Part shown: piece by piece, positions 43,532-56,790 of the stretch
How the letters are laid out: every line of letters begins with the position of its first letter
How positions within the stretch are numbered: position 1 is the first letter of the stretch
Source: Gentiana macrophylla
Lineage: Eukaryota; Streptophyta; Magnoliopsida; Gentianales; Gentianaceae
NCBI GenBank assembly: GCA_026214975.1
Contig: CM047806.1
Coordinates: 49,431,947-49,495,946, forward strand
Length of the DNA: 64,000 nucleotides
Direction of reading: 5' to 3'
Made by a program: the position numbers and the translations under genes
Notes under the pieces: model-generated
Told to the model about the DNA's origin: nothing
Seen by the model: the letters and a program-made list of their open reading frames with translations, nothing else
The model's database searches: none

Positions 43532-46500
43532 CACTGCACGAAATGACAAGCAACGATTGTTTTAGAGCACACCTTTCTCATCTTATTCACAACACTCTCC
43601 CACTTGCTCTAAAAGCGTATGAGACATATCTATCAATGCCGTACCGCTTCAAGCACTCGATCGATCAGTTAGGTTGTCGGCTCGAGACGATCTTTAGGAT
43701 CGAACGTCGCCGTCCATCTAATCGGTAGGTACTCTCTCTCAATATGCTTTTGACTTCTAAAGTGATCGAGAAGATCCTTCTAAGCTATCTCTTCACGCTT
43801 TCACAATGAAGTGATATCGGCTATCGGACACGGAATTACTCCCGCACCATAAAAGGAAATTCTAAGCACTATGAGTAAACACAGAGCCCGAGATCAACTT
43901 AATGATCACCCTTAATCGACTACAAGTCGAATCGATTAGATCAACCATATTCAAGTTTGCACCGAATATACAAGAATATGACTCCTCGCTCTCTAAAGAT
44001 ACTTGAGGACGTACTAAACCGCTACTTATTGCTCGAATCCAAGATTCGATTATTATTGACTTGTGATAACCTCGACTTGCCGTTATCCAAGAGAGACTCT
44101 ATCCCATTTTCTCTTTATCCGGAGATTTAGAGAATCATTCCTGAGAGGTAGGGTAGGACTACTCTCGATGAATGCTGCAACCGTATATGCATAATCAATC
44201 TTATTCAATAAGACAGGTGGGATGGCCAATGACTCATTCTCGTGAATTTGACCAAATTAAATTCTTAGAATATAGTCCACTCTCTCATCTAGAGAATCTT
44301 GGCGTGTCAGTTTCTGACTTCAGATTACACACTCATGCTGTTTCCAACCGTTTTAGTGTTATCATTTAGGAACAATAATACTACAACTTCACCAATATTG
44401 ATATCCAGTCTACGAAAGACTTATCAATACTTTGGTCAAGTTCACATATTTTAAAACATGTGACTTTTAAATGACCGAGAGGTTCTCTTAAATCCACAAA
44501 GGATATAAGCCATGGCAGGCCTCCTACCAAAGGTTCTTTCTGAATGAATTAAGATATCGTTAGTCTCGCAAAAAAAAAAAAGTCTTGGGGAATCACCCCT
44601 ATCTTCTCGCTTTGTAACGAATCCGTTATTCATTCTTAGCTAAAACCCTTCGTTCAAAATGAATTCGATTCCGTTGTTCGGCAAGAAAGTCCGAGGGAAT
44701 CACCCTATTTCTCGCTTTAACGAAAATCTAGCAAGATCGAGTGGTGAGAGAGTTCAAGGTCCGGTTAACTCTCTACTTGTCGTGAATCACCCCTATACCA
44801 CTCAACTTTGCGTGAAAGTTTAAACTTTCCTATTCATTCGACTCTTTTCCGTGTAGATCCAATTGCTCCTCTGGGCTGAGACACTCGGTGGTTCTACAAG
44901 AGGTCAAACAATAACCCTGAGTACCAAAACTCCATTCACGTGGTTAAGGTTTTCAAACCAACCTCTATAATCGTAATCCTATCTGACCCCACCTGAGCCA
45001 TATGTTATCAATCACCCCAACAGATTATAAAGTCCACAAAATCACAATGGGTCAACGGTTAAACCATACTCCCACTGTGTCTTGGGTGGATTGACATTAC
45101 GATCTAGTAGTATTTATCGCTGTAATCACCAACAACCGATGTGGTCTCGATTAAATCGGATAGTAACTACCTTTGGGTAACCGTACTCCAGGTTTAAGGT
45201 TGTTTACTTATAGATTCTATCAGAAGGCTTGTGACAGTTCAACCGTCACTTTCTGATCTCAAGAATCTTATAATCAACCTTCACTCGTCTCATTAAGATG
45301 TTTCACAAACAATCACAATCTGACGTATGCAAAAATTTCGATCCTACCTTTAAGCATTAAATGCTAAATGCCTACATTTATGGAAGTGGTGTAAACCGAA
45401 TTCACTCCTTATCCATAAACTCACTAGCATCTTCTAGGTAGACTTCTCGGTTTACATAATAATGTGAACCGTTATTTTGCAACTAATTATCTTAATCGAG
45501 TTTAGCGTTGTATTGTAGCATATCAATAACTATATAGGGCAAGTCTATGGTTTCTTCCTCGGTGAGAAACATTCCACTAGGAGGCGGGCCGAGCATCACC
45601 CCAAGACTATGCGATAGCCTATTTACGAGCATGGAATACTCTATTCTCTGCTAAAATCGTAGACACCTCCTCGTATTCTTTCGATAAACCAACCAAAGGT
45701 TTTGAGTAGTTATCGACGTGAATGTCACCACTCAAAATCTCCCACTAGCTTGTATCTCTCACTAGACCCCCGAAGGTCATGGTGAACAAGCTATGTTACC
45801 CTTCAAAACTATTACCCTTTCCCGATTGAAAAGAAACTTAGTCATTGTTCCTTTGAGATAGTGTTCCAATGACGGGAGATAGAATCACCCTTAGCCACCA
45901 AAGGAGGTCTTGTCTCTAGGATATATGCACTAATTAATAGATATTGAAAGGTCGTTTATCTTAATACGGAAACCTTTTACCTTTAATAGTTTTAGATGTG
46001 TTACACGTACTTATTCAATTTGTTCTAAGTGGTTCTCGACTTTATCAAACAAAAGTCCGAGTCTCGGATTCGCATACTACAAATGTCATATTCACTTTCT
46101 ATGTGGCAACAATATATCGAGTTGAAAGTGAATCCAATTGTTTCAACGAATCTGTAAACAGAAAAAATAAATTTTTCTGTGATATTCAAGGATAGAATCC
46201 GAAATTCATTTCCTTATATCACTCCCACTATTCTAGTAAAATTATCGCCCGTTGTTACTTTATTAATGCACGACTTTATTGTTCTTCCAAAGAACTAAGC
46301 CACTGAGTCAAGTTACTCGGTTAAGAAAGTCGCTAAGATTCATTGGTTAGTGATCCAAATCACTTTCCTTATCCTATACTTTCTTTAATTAATGTTTCGG
46401 TTTAGCCTCAAAACTTTAGTTAAGATGATTAACACTTATAGACATTCTTTCCCATTCTTAACTTTCCTTAAAAGGGAATAGTCTTGAACTAGCAGTTCGT

Positions 46501-49020
46501 TTGAGTAGACACTACTACTCGTAACCGCGTGGGATGTCTAATGAAAGTGTTACCCAGTGGGATCGATTTTCTAATAAATCGAAAGAACATAGTATAAAAG
46601 CTCCCACTAGTTTATCGGTTCCAAATCTCGCCTAACTAATGACACTTTAATTTATGATTCTCCGATTTTTCTATCGTAAAATTTCTCGTGTAGACACTAC
46701 ACAATTCACTGAAGAATTTTATCGTCCCAATCATCTTTCAAACTAACTACGGTTGTCTATCGCTTACAAGCACGAGTGACAAGCAAAGAGCATGCCTATT
46801 TACGCCACTTAAGTTTTGAAGGCTTCAAGAGAAATATCTCTTCCGAAAATTAATCGTATGTGAGATTAATAAATACAACGCTCCAGATTATTTACCACTT
46901 TTTAACGATGTCATTACTAGTCAATTTTACACTAGCGATCTAAAGACCTTGTAGAGATATATATATTAAAGTTGTAAATAAAATTTGACAGAAAAATAAA
47001 TCCAAATCATACACTACTAAAATTTTAGGAACATAAACTAAGTACTTATAGTCTATCCTACCGCTCCAAGGATTTAATCTAATGCCTCAAAGCCGCCTTA
47101 GGGTAGGTCAAAGAGGTTTCGATTAATATTGAAGATCGATTGAGAATCGAACATCTCATTTGTGATCGTCAATCTCCTTTCCTTTTTCACCAAGGTACTA
47201 CCAAAAATACCTTTTATGAGTGTGACCTCATCATCTCAGATTTTTAGGTAGACCCCAGAGTGTGCCGCTTTAGGGTCGGTCGGTGACCCGACAGTACCCA
47301 AAATCCTATCCTTTCGGAGACCAAGCCTTGAATTTTGATAGCGGTGAAGGCCTTCCTTAGGGGGCCGAAATCAAAGCCGGCACGAGGCGTCACCATTCTC
47401 TCACATTGCTTGTGTCAACAGTAGAGGCCGTGGGGTCGGCCGTCGCCTCTCCGCTCCCACTCAATATTTTGAAAAAGTGGTGGGTTTCTTGATCACGTTT
47501 TTGGACTTGATGTTTCATTAAGGAACAATAAATCATAGGCCCGAATGTTGTCGGTTATGTGGGCTAGCCCACCCGACCTATTCGTTAGAACATATGTGGC
47601 CGTCCGGACGGGTCAAGGCTAGAGAGAGCTCCGTTGAGCCGTAGTAGCTCTTCGGATGACTCGGTATTGCGGACCCGCAAACGCCACACGTGGAGGTGAA
47701 GTCGATTGAGCCGTAGCTACCGCTGACTACCCAACCGTGGTTAAACCACTTTCAACCTGTTTGCCCGTGATTATCCAATCCTTAAACATCAAACATTCAC
47801 GTAGACACTACGGAACAAAAACGTAATCTCGTCTTGGGTAAGGTGGAATTCACCAAGAATCCAACACCTTAACCACGAGGTTTCGGATTTTACTCCTTAT
47901 GCTTTCGCAGAGTGGGATTCACCGAGAATCCATCACCCAACCTCGACGATTGAAAAAAAAACCCGTGTTCCTCGGTTTTTACCCTAATTAGTTTCTAATT
48001 AATATCAAACAATTAATTAAAACTAATCGTGTGTTTTATACATGCCTAACTAATTCCTCGAATTAATTTCTACATGTATGCATATGGAGTGGAATTCATG
48101 ATATGATGCATGTCATGGCAATTTTCCGGTTCTACTCATACAATCTACACATGTATACTAGTGCGGAAAATAAACACCGAGATGGGCCGCTTGCGACTTC
48201 GTGACTAATCTACTCGAAAATAAATTAAAACCCTAATCTGCAAATGTTAAGAATCTTCGACGATCGGAATATCAAACGAACTCGGATCGGGACGAAACTT
48301 TCCAGATCTGATCTTCATTCTTCGGACTTGAAGATGGACGGTCGGATTGGAGCTTTGACTTGTCAATATTCCTCGAGTGAGCCGTCCAACTTGCTGCTGA
48401 AACAGACTCTTATAGCAGCGCATCATTTACTTCCGAGGGCGATCGGGATCAAGATGAATCCCGATCGTCCTGAAAATTTTATCTCACGTCCAAAACTCCA
48501 TGATTATCGATCTGACCGGTCGGATTTTAATTTGAACGGTCCAATTGTTCCCAGAAAATCGAAGAAGTCACAGTTAGGGTTTCTGTGAATCCTGCGTTTT
48601 TCTGTTACAGCAGCCACTTCGCAGCAACGAACGGAAACCCAAACGGACTCTGATCGATACCAAAATTTGTGGGATTGTTCATCAACTTCCAATATTGATT
48701 CTGACCGAGGGATCTTCGTTTTAACGGCTCAAACAACGGAAAAATGAAAAGACTAAACAGCTAATGTACAGATCTATTTTCCTGAAATTAAAATTGCAAT
48801 AATACATGAATTACATAATTTCCTATACTCATATGAACGAATTTTCATCGTTTATATGAGTTTATAATAGATCTAACGGGAAAACGGTGCCAACCCCAAT
48901 CCATCTCTTCAACCATAGCAATTTAAAAATTATTAATACATAATAATAAGTAAAATATCACCTACATGCAATTCCACTCCTTTAAATCGTTTAATTATGA
49001 TTATGACTATATAAATCGTG
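43532..49020 (-). other. Internal region of element C, no gene seen
   Basis: All open frames are short (up to about 115 codons) on either strand and carry no motif I recognise. The DNA shows repeated 'gaatcacccctat' and 'ctcgctttgtaacg' phrases near 44590-44800, several copies of a 'cccactag' phrase, and a GC-richer block at 47250-47720 with repeated 'ggtcgg' and 'gagccgtag' motifs. Near the PBS end (48240-48740) is a leader-like stretch with 'gatcggg', 'ccggtcgga' and 'acggtcc' words. Best read as a long non-coding internal domain. Confidence 0.65.
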
Positions 49021-49038
49021 GAACCTGGCTCGATACCA
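49021..49038 (-). other. Element C primer binding site
   Basis: The minus strand reads TGGTATCGAGCCAGGTTC, two bases from the LTR end. The initiator Met-tRNA complement TGGTATCAGAGCCAGGTT matches except for one missing A after TATC. Confidence 0.85.
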
Positions 49039-49040
49039 CA

Positions 49041-50773
49041 TGAAGGATGCAGTTTCTTAGATCTAAACGAATTAGATCTACGCACAAATGGATGGATCAC
49101 GATTTATATATCAAAACACATAATTAAAGGACTTAAACTACTACAAGGGGGGTTAAGATCATGTTACCAATATAGGGAAGAGAAGCCTTGATCTTCCGAT
49201 GTGTTCTCCAAACAGCAATTGGTGGACACCCTTCTTGATACACGAGCCTCCTTGATATGCAAACTTAAAAATCCCAAGATTTTTCCAACTCAACCCTAAG
49301 AATAGAGGCCGAAATTTTTCGGCCAATTTCTCTCGGTGAATAGTGACGTGAATAGTACCCCCCATTAGACTTGAGAGAACTCTCTTTATATAGGAGAGTA
49401 ATCAATGTCCTCCAAGGATTAAATAATTAAGTAATAATTATCACATTAATCCTTTTCCAAATAAAAGATAAATAAAATGATTATCCCAAACAAATTAGGA
49501 TAAATCATATTATTATCTAATATTCCATGAATTATCATTTAACAAATAAAAGATAAATCACATGTCAAATAATTATCCAAGAAAACTAATTTCTCTCTAA
49601 TTAAATGATGATATTGGCGCCACCTTTTAGGGTCAAAAGCCCACATAAAATGTCTTTTATGTGTATTATATTATTTAACCCAACTAAATAATATACATGC
49701 ATATCAATTAATTAGCCAAATGATTAATTATCACTGAGGCCCAAGTAACAAGATTACTAGTCCGAATTACGTAAGCCACATCGGGGACCACGGACTATAA
49801 CCAAGTGCTCCAATAATTAATTATTCATCGAACGTAAAGTACATTAATTATTAATTCCGGGATTACGCCACCATAAACCCGAAATCTGAACTCTACCGAT
49901 TATAGATGTATACTTATACTCAACCCATGCAGCGAATAAGCGTCCATTGATATAATCACTACATACGGATTAACCTCTCCATAGATCGTCCATTACGAAA
50001 GGGAAGTCTCCGTGAACCCGACTCGAATATCTTATCCTTATTTACCATTAACCCCTAATGATCAATTAGTATGCATATCCGACTAGTAGCTAATTAGTCA
50101 AATGCGAAACTCCCGGGATCGATCACTTTCTTAGGGCTAACAAATAAGGGGATCGTCTCTCTACTTCCCGCAGGAAGGAATGGATTCCATGTCTGTGAAA
50201 ATCGAACTACTCACTCATCCTGAGAGATAGTGCCAATGAGAAGTGGCTTGGAACACATATTAAAGTGAACCGTAACTAACACATCAAACACTACCCCGGG
50301 ACAAGCAAAGATCCCATGATCACCTCGGGATTAAGGTTGATCCATATATGATCATCTAATGATTTAATAAGATTCCTCGATTACGGAATTATACCGAGAA
50401 ATACAGATTAAATCGGTCCAAATCTATATGAATGCCATCATATATAAATGCCCCACGTAGTACCCTCTACCGACAAATCCGGATAAGACTATCACACCCT
50501 AAGGTGTTCTGGGCGCATTATTGGTGTTTTAATCAAGAGACCCTAAACTCGATTAAGTTCACCACGGACTATCAGCTTTAAGTATATCACCACTAACTCA
50601 ATCCTCACGTGTAATCCATACAATCGAGTTAAGTGGTTACATACTGATATACTTAGGGTTTGCAAAGAGTGTATTACTTTACAAGCACAAAGCAAGTAAT
50701 AAGGTGAGATAAATTCTGTCATTCATTATTAAAAACAATTACACAAATTGTCTTTCGGGCACTACACCTAACA
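49041..50773 (-). repeat. Element C 5' LTR
   Basis: TGAAGGATGCAG to CTACACCTAACA; direct repeat of 41809-43519. The minus-strand 'ctttatataggagag' region (49385 on the plus strand) is a likely TATA box in both copies. Confidence 0.92.
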
Positions 50774-51002
50774 CATACACTACTGAGTATCTAATATTTG
50801 ATATCATATTTAACAACAAGTAATAAGGCTTAATTTTTGATATAACTCCGCTGCACAAATTCAGTAAACTCAACAGTTAGCAGACTACTTAAGTATCAGC
50901 AGGCTGCTGAAGTTGCTGAGTTTGTTAACTCCAAAAGTTTTAAGTGTTAAGTTTATTCACCCCCCCTCTAAACTTAACCAAATCCTTTTCAAGGGACCAA
51001 CA
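50774..51002 (+). repeat. Element B 5' LTR, right part
   Basis: Resumes after the CATAC duplication with 'actactgagtatctaat' and ends AAGGGACCAACA at 51002, the same LTR end as element A (reverse complement of TGTTGGTCCC). It contains several CAGCAG/CTGCTGA words (50880-50920) that are garbled in element A's LTRs. Confidence 0.9.
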
Positions 51003-51004
51003 AT

Positions 51005-51019
51005 TGGTATCGGAGCAAG
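51005..51019 (+). other. Element B primer binding site
   Basis: TGGTATCGGAGCAAG, two bases after the LTR end. Initiator Met-tRNA type, as in element A. Confidence 0.9.
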
Positions 51020-51108
51020 TTTACGCTTCGCTCAAATAATCCTACTTAGTGTGCTTGTGAAAATACTTCGAAAACTTTTTCAAGTTACTGATTTTCAAAG
51101 CTTTGCAC

Positions 51109-53400
51109 ATGGATAACAACCAGTATGCTAGAACAATGTTGATGTGTTCTTTAGATCGTTTTGATGAGTATAAACGTCAGATACAGCTTATCTAGCCGCA
51201 ACACATGACGAAATGATGGATGTCTTCGACGGATGGACCACTTTGAAATTACCAAGTCAAGAATAAAGGTGAGAGATGAGACACAAGACATTCCAAAACC
51301 AAAAGGGAATGGATCAAAGATACAAAAAGAGCAAATCTCAACAATATTGCTATTGATATCATATACAGAACTTTGGATAGCAATATTTATATGAAGGTGA
51401 AGGATTGCAAGACTGCAAAGGAACTTTGGGATAAGTTGCAATTAATCTGTGAAGGCACTGATGCAATCAAAAAGAACAAGATCAATGTAGCAAAGAAGAA
51501 GTTCCAGGAGTTCAAGATGAAACCAAATGAAACCATTGAACAAATGAAATCCAGATTCAATGCAATCATGGATGAACTCACCCTACTGACTGTGAAGTAC
51601 TCACAAGAAGAAATCAACTCAAAAATCTTGGAAGCATTACCTGCAAAAGAAGTTTGGGAGATGAATGTGACTGCCATAGAAGAAATGAGGAGTTTGCATG
51701 AAGAAGACACCTTCAAATTGTTTTTAGATCTTAAGGCCTATGAATTTAGCAAAAAGCTTGTGCCTGAGACTGAAAAAGAAGAGCCAAAGACCACTGCATT
51801 GGCTGCTTCACATCAAGAAGAGACATCAGGAGCTCAAGACGATCTACTGGATGAGATGCAAGAGCAGATTGCCCTACTGAGCAAGAAAATCAGAATGATG
51901 AAAACTGGAAAGGGTTCTCCAAGGAATTTCACAAAGAAATTCAGTGAAAAGAAGAAGGATGAATCAAAGAAATATAATGATTACTTGTGCTCTCATTGCA
52001 AGAAGCCAGGACACTTCAAACCTGATTGTCCTGAATTAAAACAGAAAAAGGATCCTGATTATCTTTGCTTTAATTGCAAGAAGCCTGGACATTTCAGACC
52101 TGATTGTCCAGACCTACTGAAGACCAAAAGTCAACAAAGAAGACATGGCAAGAAGGCTATGGTTGCTGAAGATGAGATATGAAGTAGAATCAGAAAAGGG
52201 AAATGAATCTGATGATACTGCACTTGTTGCTGATATGGAAGATTATGCTTTAATGGCAAATATGGATGAAACAGAGGAGGTATACAATTTTGTATCTATC
52301 AATACTCCTGCTGGAAGTGATTGTGAATCAACCTGTGGTTCAAATCCAAAAAATTCTGACAATGAAGAAACTTTGGATGCCATCCTTAATCAACTGAGGA
52401 TAATACAATCTGGTTATGAGATTGTGAAGGTTGAAAAGAAGTACTTCAATCGAAGTTGAAAGATTAAATCTTTGAGTTAAGAATTCTCAAAGGAAAGGAA
52501 AAAGAAGTTAGACAAAATCAACATGAGCCTGCTATACATTCAATAGTCGCTTTGAGTTCGCTAAACCATCTTGTTCCTCCACTGCATTCAAATCTGGAAA
52601 GCCTTATGGTGATAGAACAGGGCTTGGATTTGGAACTCAACAATCAATAAGAGTGGATCCAGTAAGGTCATTGAACTAGTACCGAGGTGGTCCTAAGTTT
52701 GTGCTCGCACAAGATCCAACTCCCAAAAGGGTTGCCGAGGCAAGAAAGCCTCATCGAGAAAGCTTCAAGGAAGCAAAATCAGAAGTCAAAGAAGTCAATA
52801 GCTCCTAATAAAAAGAATAAATCTAAAAATTGGACTGCTGTGCCTTCTAGACTTGCTGATAGAAGACCTGCTACCAAGTCTGCTGGACCACGAAAAGGGA
52901 AAACCATAAATATTCCAAGAATAAGAATCCTAAATCCAAAAATGTCAATCATTCAAGGGATACTTATCTCAGGGGGAAAGGTAGATTGTTCCCTACTGAT
53001 GATGATTGGAATATTCCTGCACCTACTTCTAGAAACAACAGAAATAACCATGCTTCTGTGGTAAAACCTAAGCAATGGAATCGTGAGAGGGCTCAAAGAG
53101 AGGACTTATACAAGGCCTCAAAGCAGGACCTCAGCAGACTCCATATTACAGGGCTGTTGCTAACAGAAAGCAAACCTATGGTTATCCTAGTGCTTCTAAC
53201 AAAAGAAATCACTTTAAACAACATTATATTCCAAAAGGCCAGAAAGCATATGTGAATCCTACACAACAAATTGTTAGACCTTATGGATGTGTAGAATACA
53301 TGTATGAACCAATGTATGATACCTTTCAAAGTAGACCTTATGGAAACTTGCCAAGGTCATGCTTACCATCGACCATTATGGACCCAAAACAGTTTTGGGT
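51109..53400 (+). pseudogene. Element B gag, largely readable but frameshifted
   Basis: ATG 51109 opens MDNNQYARTMLMCSLDRFDE and meets a stop after about 28 codons. A 269-codon frame (51373-52182) carries the UBN2-type gag domain: SNIYMKVKDCKTAKELWDKL, NETIEQMKSRFNAIMDELTL and KILEALPAKEVWEM. Two CCHC zinc knuckles follow, CSHCKKPGHFKPDC (residues 206-219 of that frame) and CFNCKKPGHFRPDC (232-245). The linker to pol continues in other frames (for example ADMEDYALMANMDETEEVYN near 52230-52310). Gag packages element RNA, and paired knuckles are unusual in copia elements, which usually have one. The gene is better preserved than in element A. Confidence 0.85.
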
Positions 53401-53409
53401 ACCTAAAAT

Positions 53410-56400
53410 GCATTAACTTTGTTTTGTAGGTGTCCAGTATTTTGACAAAGGATGTTCCGGATATATGACAAAGAATAAGCATTGTTTGTCAAGTTTTGTG
53501 GCAAAGGATGGTCCAAGAGTGAATTTTGGCAACAAGAACACACCAGGGATACACAAGAGGATATGGCACACTTGTGAGAAATGGATTAACAATCGTGAAT
53601 GTTGCATATGTGGAAGGACCGACTACAACCTCACGAGCAATCGGACAATTTTGTGACATGGGATACAAGGTCACTTTTGACAAAAACACTTGTACTGTCA
53701 TTAGTGAGTGAGGTGATCAAGTTGTGTTGGTTGGAAGAAGACAACAAAACATGTATGTTGTGGATTGGTCTCACTCATTTGTTCGAGAAACATGCTTGAT
53801 TGTGCATACCAAGTCGAACTTAATTGGTTATGGCATAAGAAGTTGAATCATCTAAACTTTGATGATATCAATCGATTGGTGAAGAAAAACGGTGATTGGT
53901 TTACACGAGATCACATTCAAGAAGGATGCTATATGTGATGCATGTCGCCAAAGGTAAATGAGACAAAATCAAGCTTCAAATCAAAGACTAAGCAATCAAC
54001 TAAAAGAGTTTTGGAGTTGATGCACATGGATCTATTTGGACCAGTAACACCAACAAGTGTAACAGAAAGAAATACACCTTAGTGGTTGTGGATGATTATT
54101 CAAGATACACTTGCGTAATATTCATGAACAAGAAAAGTGAAACACTTCAAAAGATGCCTGAACTTTTGAAGAGATTACAGAATGAGAAAAGTTTGACAGT
54201 AGTGAAGATAAGATCAGACAAGGGTACTGAATTTCTCAATAAAGTTATAAGAGAATATTGTGAATAAAATGGTGTACTACATCAACTTGTTGCTTTCTTT
54301 GGTACACCCTCGAAAAAATGGGTTTCTTTGAAGAAAGAAACAGAACATTAAAAGAAGCGGAAGAACTATGATTTGTGAAGCATTGCTACTGAAAAGATAT
54401 TGAATCAAGCAAATCAATACAAGATGCTATACACAAAACAGAACATCATGAACAAGAAGTTGTCAAGACACCTTATGAGATTTGGAATGGAAGAAAACCT
54501 AATATATCCTATTTCCATCCATTTGGAAGCAAGTGTTTTATCTTGAATCATAAGGAACAATTGAAAACATTCCAACCAAAATCGATGAAGGAATTTTCTT
54601 GGGATATTCTTCATCGACAAGGCATTCAGTGGTAATCGAATAAAAGGACAATCAAACATGAAGAAACAAGACATGTTGTATTTGATGAACCTAAGTTCAC
54701 TTTGGAATGGAAGATGAAGCTTGAACCTGCGAGAATCAACAAGTCACCGATCCGAATGTGTTGAAGTTTTGGAAAGATTCAATGACTTGAAGGTTTCGAT
54801 TCGCCTCTTTGAACACCCCTGCCGGTAACACTACTTGATGCAACAATCGAGGCGCTTCATGGATCTGCCGAACCCCTGTTGAAGAAACAAAGAGACCTAC
54901 TTGAAGATGATGTTCCGGAGAATCAATTTAACCGAAATCCACAATGGTTAAGGGATCACCTGCTTGAGCAAGTCATTGGCAACATACAACAAGGTGTGAG
55001 GACTAGAAGACGCTTAGAAGCAATGTTTACTTGTTTTCTATCTCAAATGGAACCTAAAGTTGTTGAAGAAGTAATATCGATCCAGTTGGATAATTGCTAT
55101 GCAAGAAGAATTGAATGAATTTGAAAGAAATCAAGTTTGGACACTAGTGGAAAGGCCTAATCATGCAAATATAATTGGTACAAAATGGGTATACGAAAAA
55201 AAACTTGATGAATCTGGTACCATTGTAAGGAATAAGGCCGGACTAGTAGCAAAAGGATATTCTCAAGCGTAAGAATAGATTTTGATGAGACATATGCCCT
55301 CGTTGCAAGATTGGAAGCTATCAGATTATTCCTGGCACATCTTTGCTTATAAAAACTTCAAAGTATATCGATGGATGTCAAAAGTGCATTCTTGAATGGC
55401 ATTCTGGAAGAGAAGGTGTATGTTTAGCAACCTCCTGGATTTGAAGTTAAAGATCAAGAAGATAAAGTGTACAGTCTCAACAAAGCACTTTATGGTTTGA
55501 AACAAGCACCAAGAGCCTGGTATGAGACTCTATCTCAATTCTTGGTGGACAATGGTTTTACAAAAGGCACCATTGATAAGACTCTTTTCAGAATCAATGA
55601 AGGAAACATCACCTGCTGGTACAAATTTATGTTGATGACATAATTTTTGGTTCTGAAAATGAATTGCTATGTGAGAAGTTTACAAATCTAATGAAGAGTA
55701 AATTCCAAATGAGTATGATGGGAGAAATTAACTACTTTTTGGGATTGCAAGTCAAACAGATGAAAGATGGAATCTTCATTCATCAAACCAAGTATACCAA
55801 GGAGTTACTGAAGAAATTTGATATGGAAAACAGCACCAAGATATCAACTCCTATGAGTACAAACATTAGATTGGATGAAGATAAAGAAGGAAAAGATGTT
55901 GATCAGACTTTATACAGAAGGATGATAGGCAGTCTGCTGTACCTTACTGCCAGCAGACCTGATATATCCTTTGATGTAGGTGTTTGTGCAAGATTTCAAT
56001 CAAAACCTAAAGAAATTCATCTAGGTGCAGTCAAAAGAGTTCTCAAGTATCTAAAAGAGACTTTGGGAGTAGGGATATGATATTCAAAAGATGGAAGTTT
56101 CAAGGTTATATCCTACTCAGATTCAGATTATGCTATAGAAAAAGCACCACAGGAACCTGTCAGTTAATGGGAAATAGACCGGTTTCCTAGTTTAGCAAGA
56201 AACAGAATTTTATATCAACTTCTACTGCTGAAGCTGAATATATTGCTGCTGGAAGTTGCTGTGCACAAATACTGTGGTTAAGAAAACAATTAAAGGATTA
56301 TGGAATTGAAGAAAGAGAAATTCCTATAATGTGTGACAACACAAGTGCAATTGCAATCACAGAAAATCCTGTTTTGCACTCAAGAACCAAGCATATTGAT

Positions 56401-56559
56401 GTGAGACATCACTTCATAAGATATCATGTTGAAAAGAAAGATGTGGTGGTTCTTTATATCCCTACTGAAGATCAACTTGCTGATATTTTCACCAAACCAC
56501 TGGATAGTGAATGATTTGCTAAACTAAGGACTGAACTTGGAATTATAAAAGTTGACTGA
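53410..56559 (+). pseudogene. Element B pol: protease, integrase, RT, RNase H (broken)
   Basis: A protease-like YFDKGCSGYMTKNKHCL (about 53440-53490) has the expected D-S-G changed to D-K-G, so it is catalytically doubtful. Then come GAG-pre-integrase LWHKKLNHLNFDDINRL (about 53825) and an integrase core with LMHMDLFGPVTPTSV (about 54015), VVDDYSRYTCV (54085) and KIRSDKGTEF (about 54208). RT has IIGTKWVYEKKLDESG (about 55170), NKALYGLKQAPRAWYETL (about 55480) and the catalytic YVDDIIFGS (55629 on). RNase H/C-terminus reads STSTAEAEYIAAGSCC, CDNTSAIAITENPVLHSRTK and ADIFTKPLDSE. An in-frame TGA at 56512-56514 replaces the AGA of element A; the ancestral stop is TGA 56557-56559. Many other indels. 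Confidence 0.9.
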
Positions 56560-56591
56560 TATAATCTTAATCAACAGTGTACTGGAATTCA

Positions 56592-56790
56592 CCAAGGGGA
56601 TTAGTCTTTGCTATGTTGGGTGAGCTCACTTAGCAAATTAGTCATTGGTATCAACAATTCCATGTACTTATGTTTGGACAATTGAGCAAATAAAGTTCCC
56701 AAGGGGATTGGTATTTGTCATGTTGGGTGAGCTCACTTGACAGATCAATCATTGGTATTAAACTTCATCTTGTATTATCAATTGGACAAA
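56592..56790 (+). repeat. 107-bp tandem duplication after pol
   Basis: CCAAGGGGATT(A/G)GT...TGTTGGGTGAGCTCACTT is repeated at 56592 and 56699, each followed by 'cattggtat(c/t)aa'. Element A has the same two copies on the minus strand (about 11165-11335), so the duplication predates the split of A and B. Confidence 0.88.

Larger units (their letters stand above)
41809..50773 (-). mobile_element. Element C: LTR retrotransposon without recognisable coding capacity (LARD-like), inserted in B's 5' LTR
   Basis: LTRs 41809-43519 and 49041-50773 are nearly identical and in direct orientation. A 5-bp duplication CATAC (41804-41808 and 50774-50778) brackets the element. On the minus strand a PBS follows the right LTR and a PPT precedes the left one, so transcription runs right to left. 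The internal 5.5 kb has no gag, RT or integrase motif that I can see. PBS and PPT types are copia-like. It would need enzymes from another element. It is younger than element B, into which it inserted. Confidence 0.88.

Noticed and set aside
43495..43728. 77-codon ORF at the start of element C's internal region
   Set aside because: Overlaps the PPT and LTR end and runs opposite to the element's transcription; no motif.
48244..48588. 114-codon ORF in element C
   Set aside because: No motif, no partner ORF, and it lies in the leader on the strand opposite to element C transcription.
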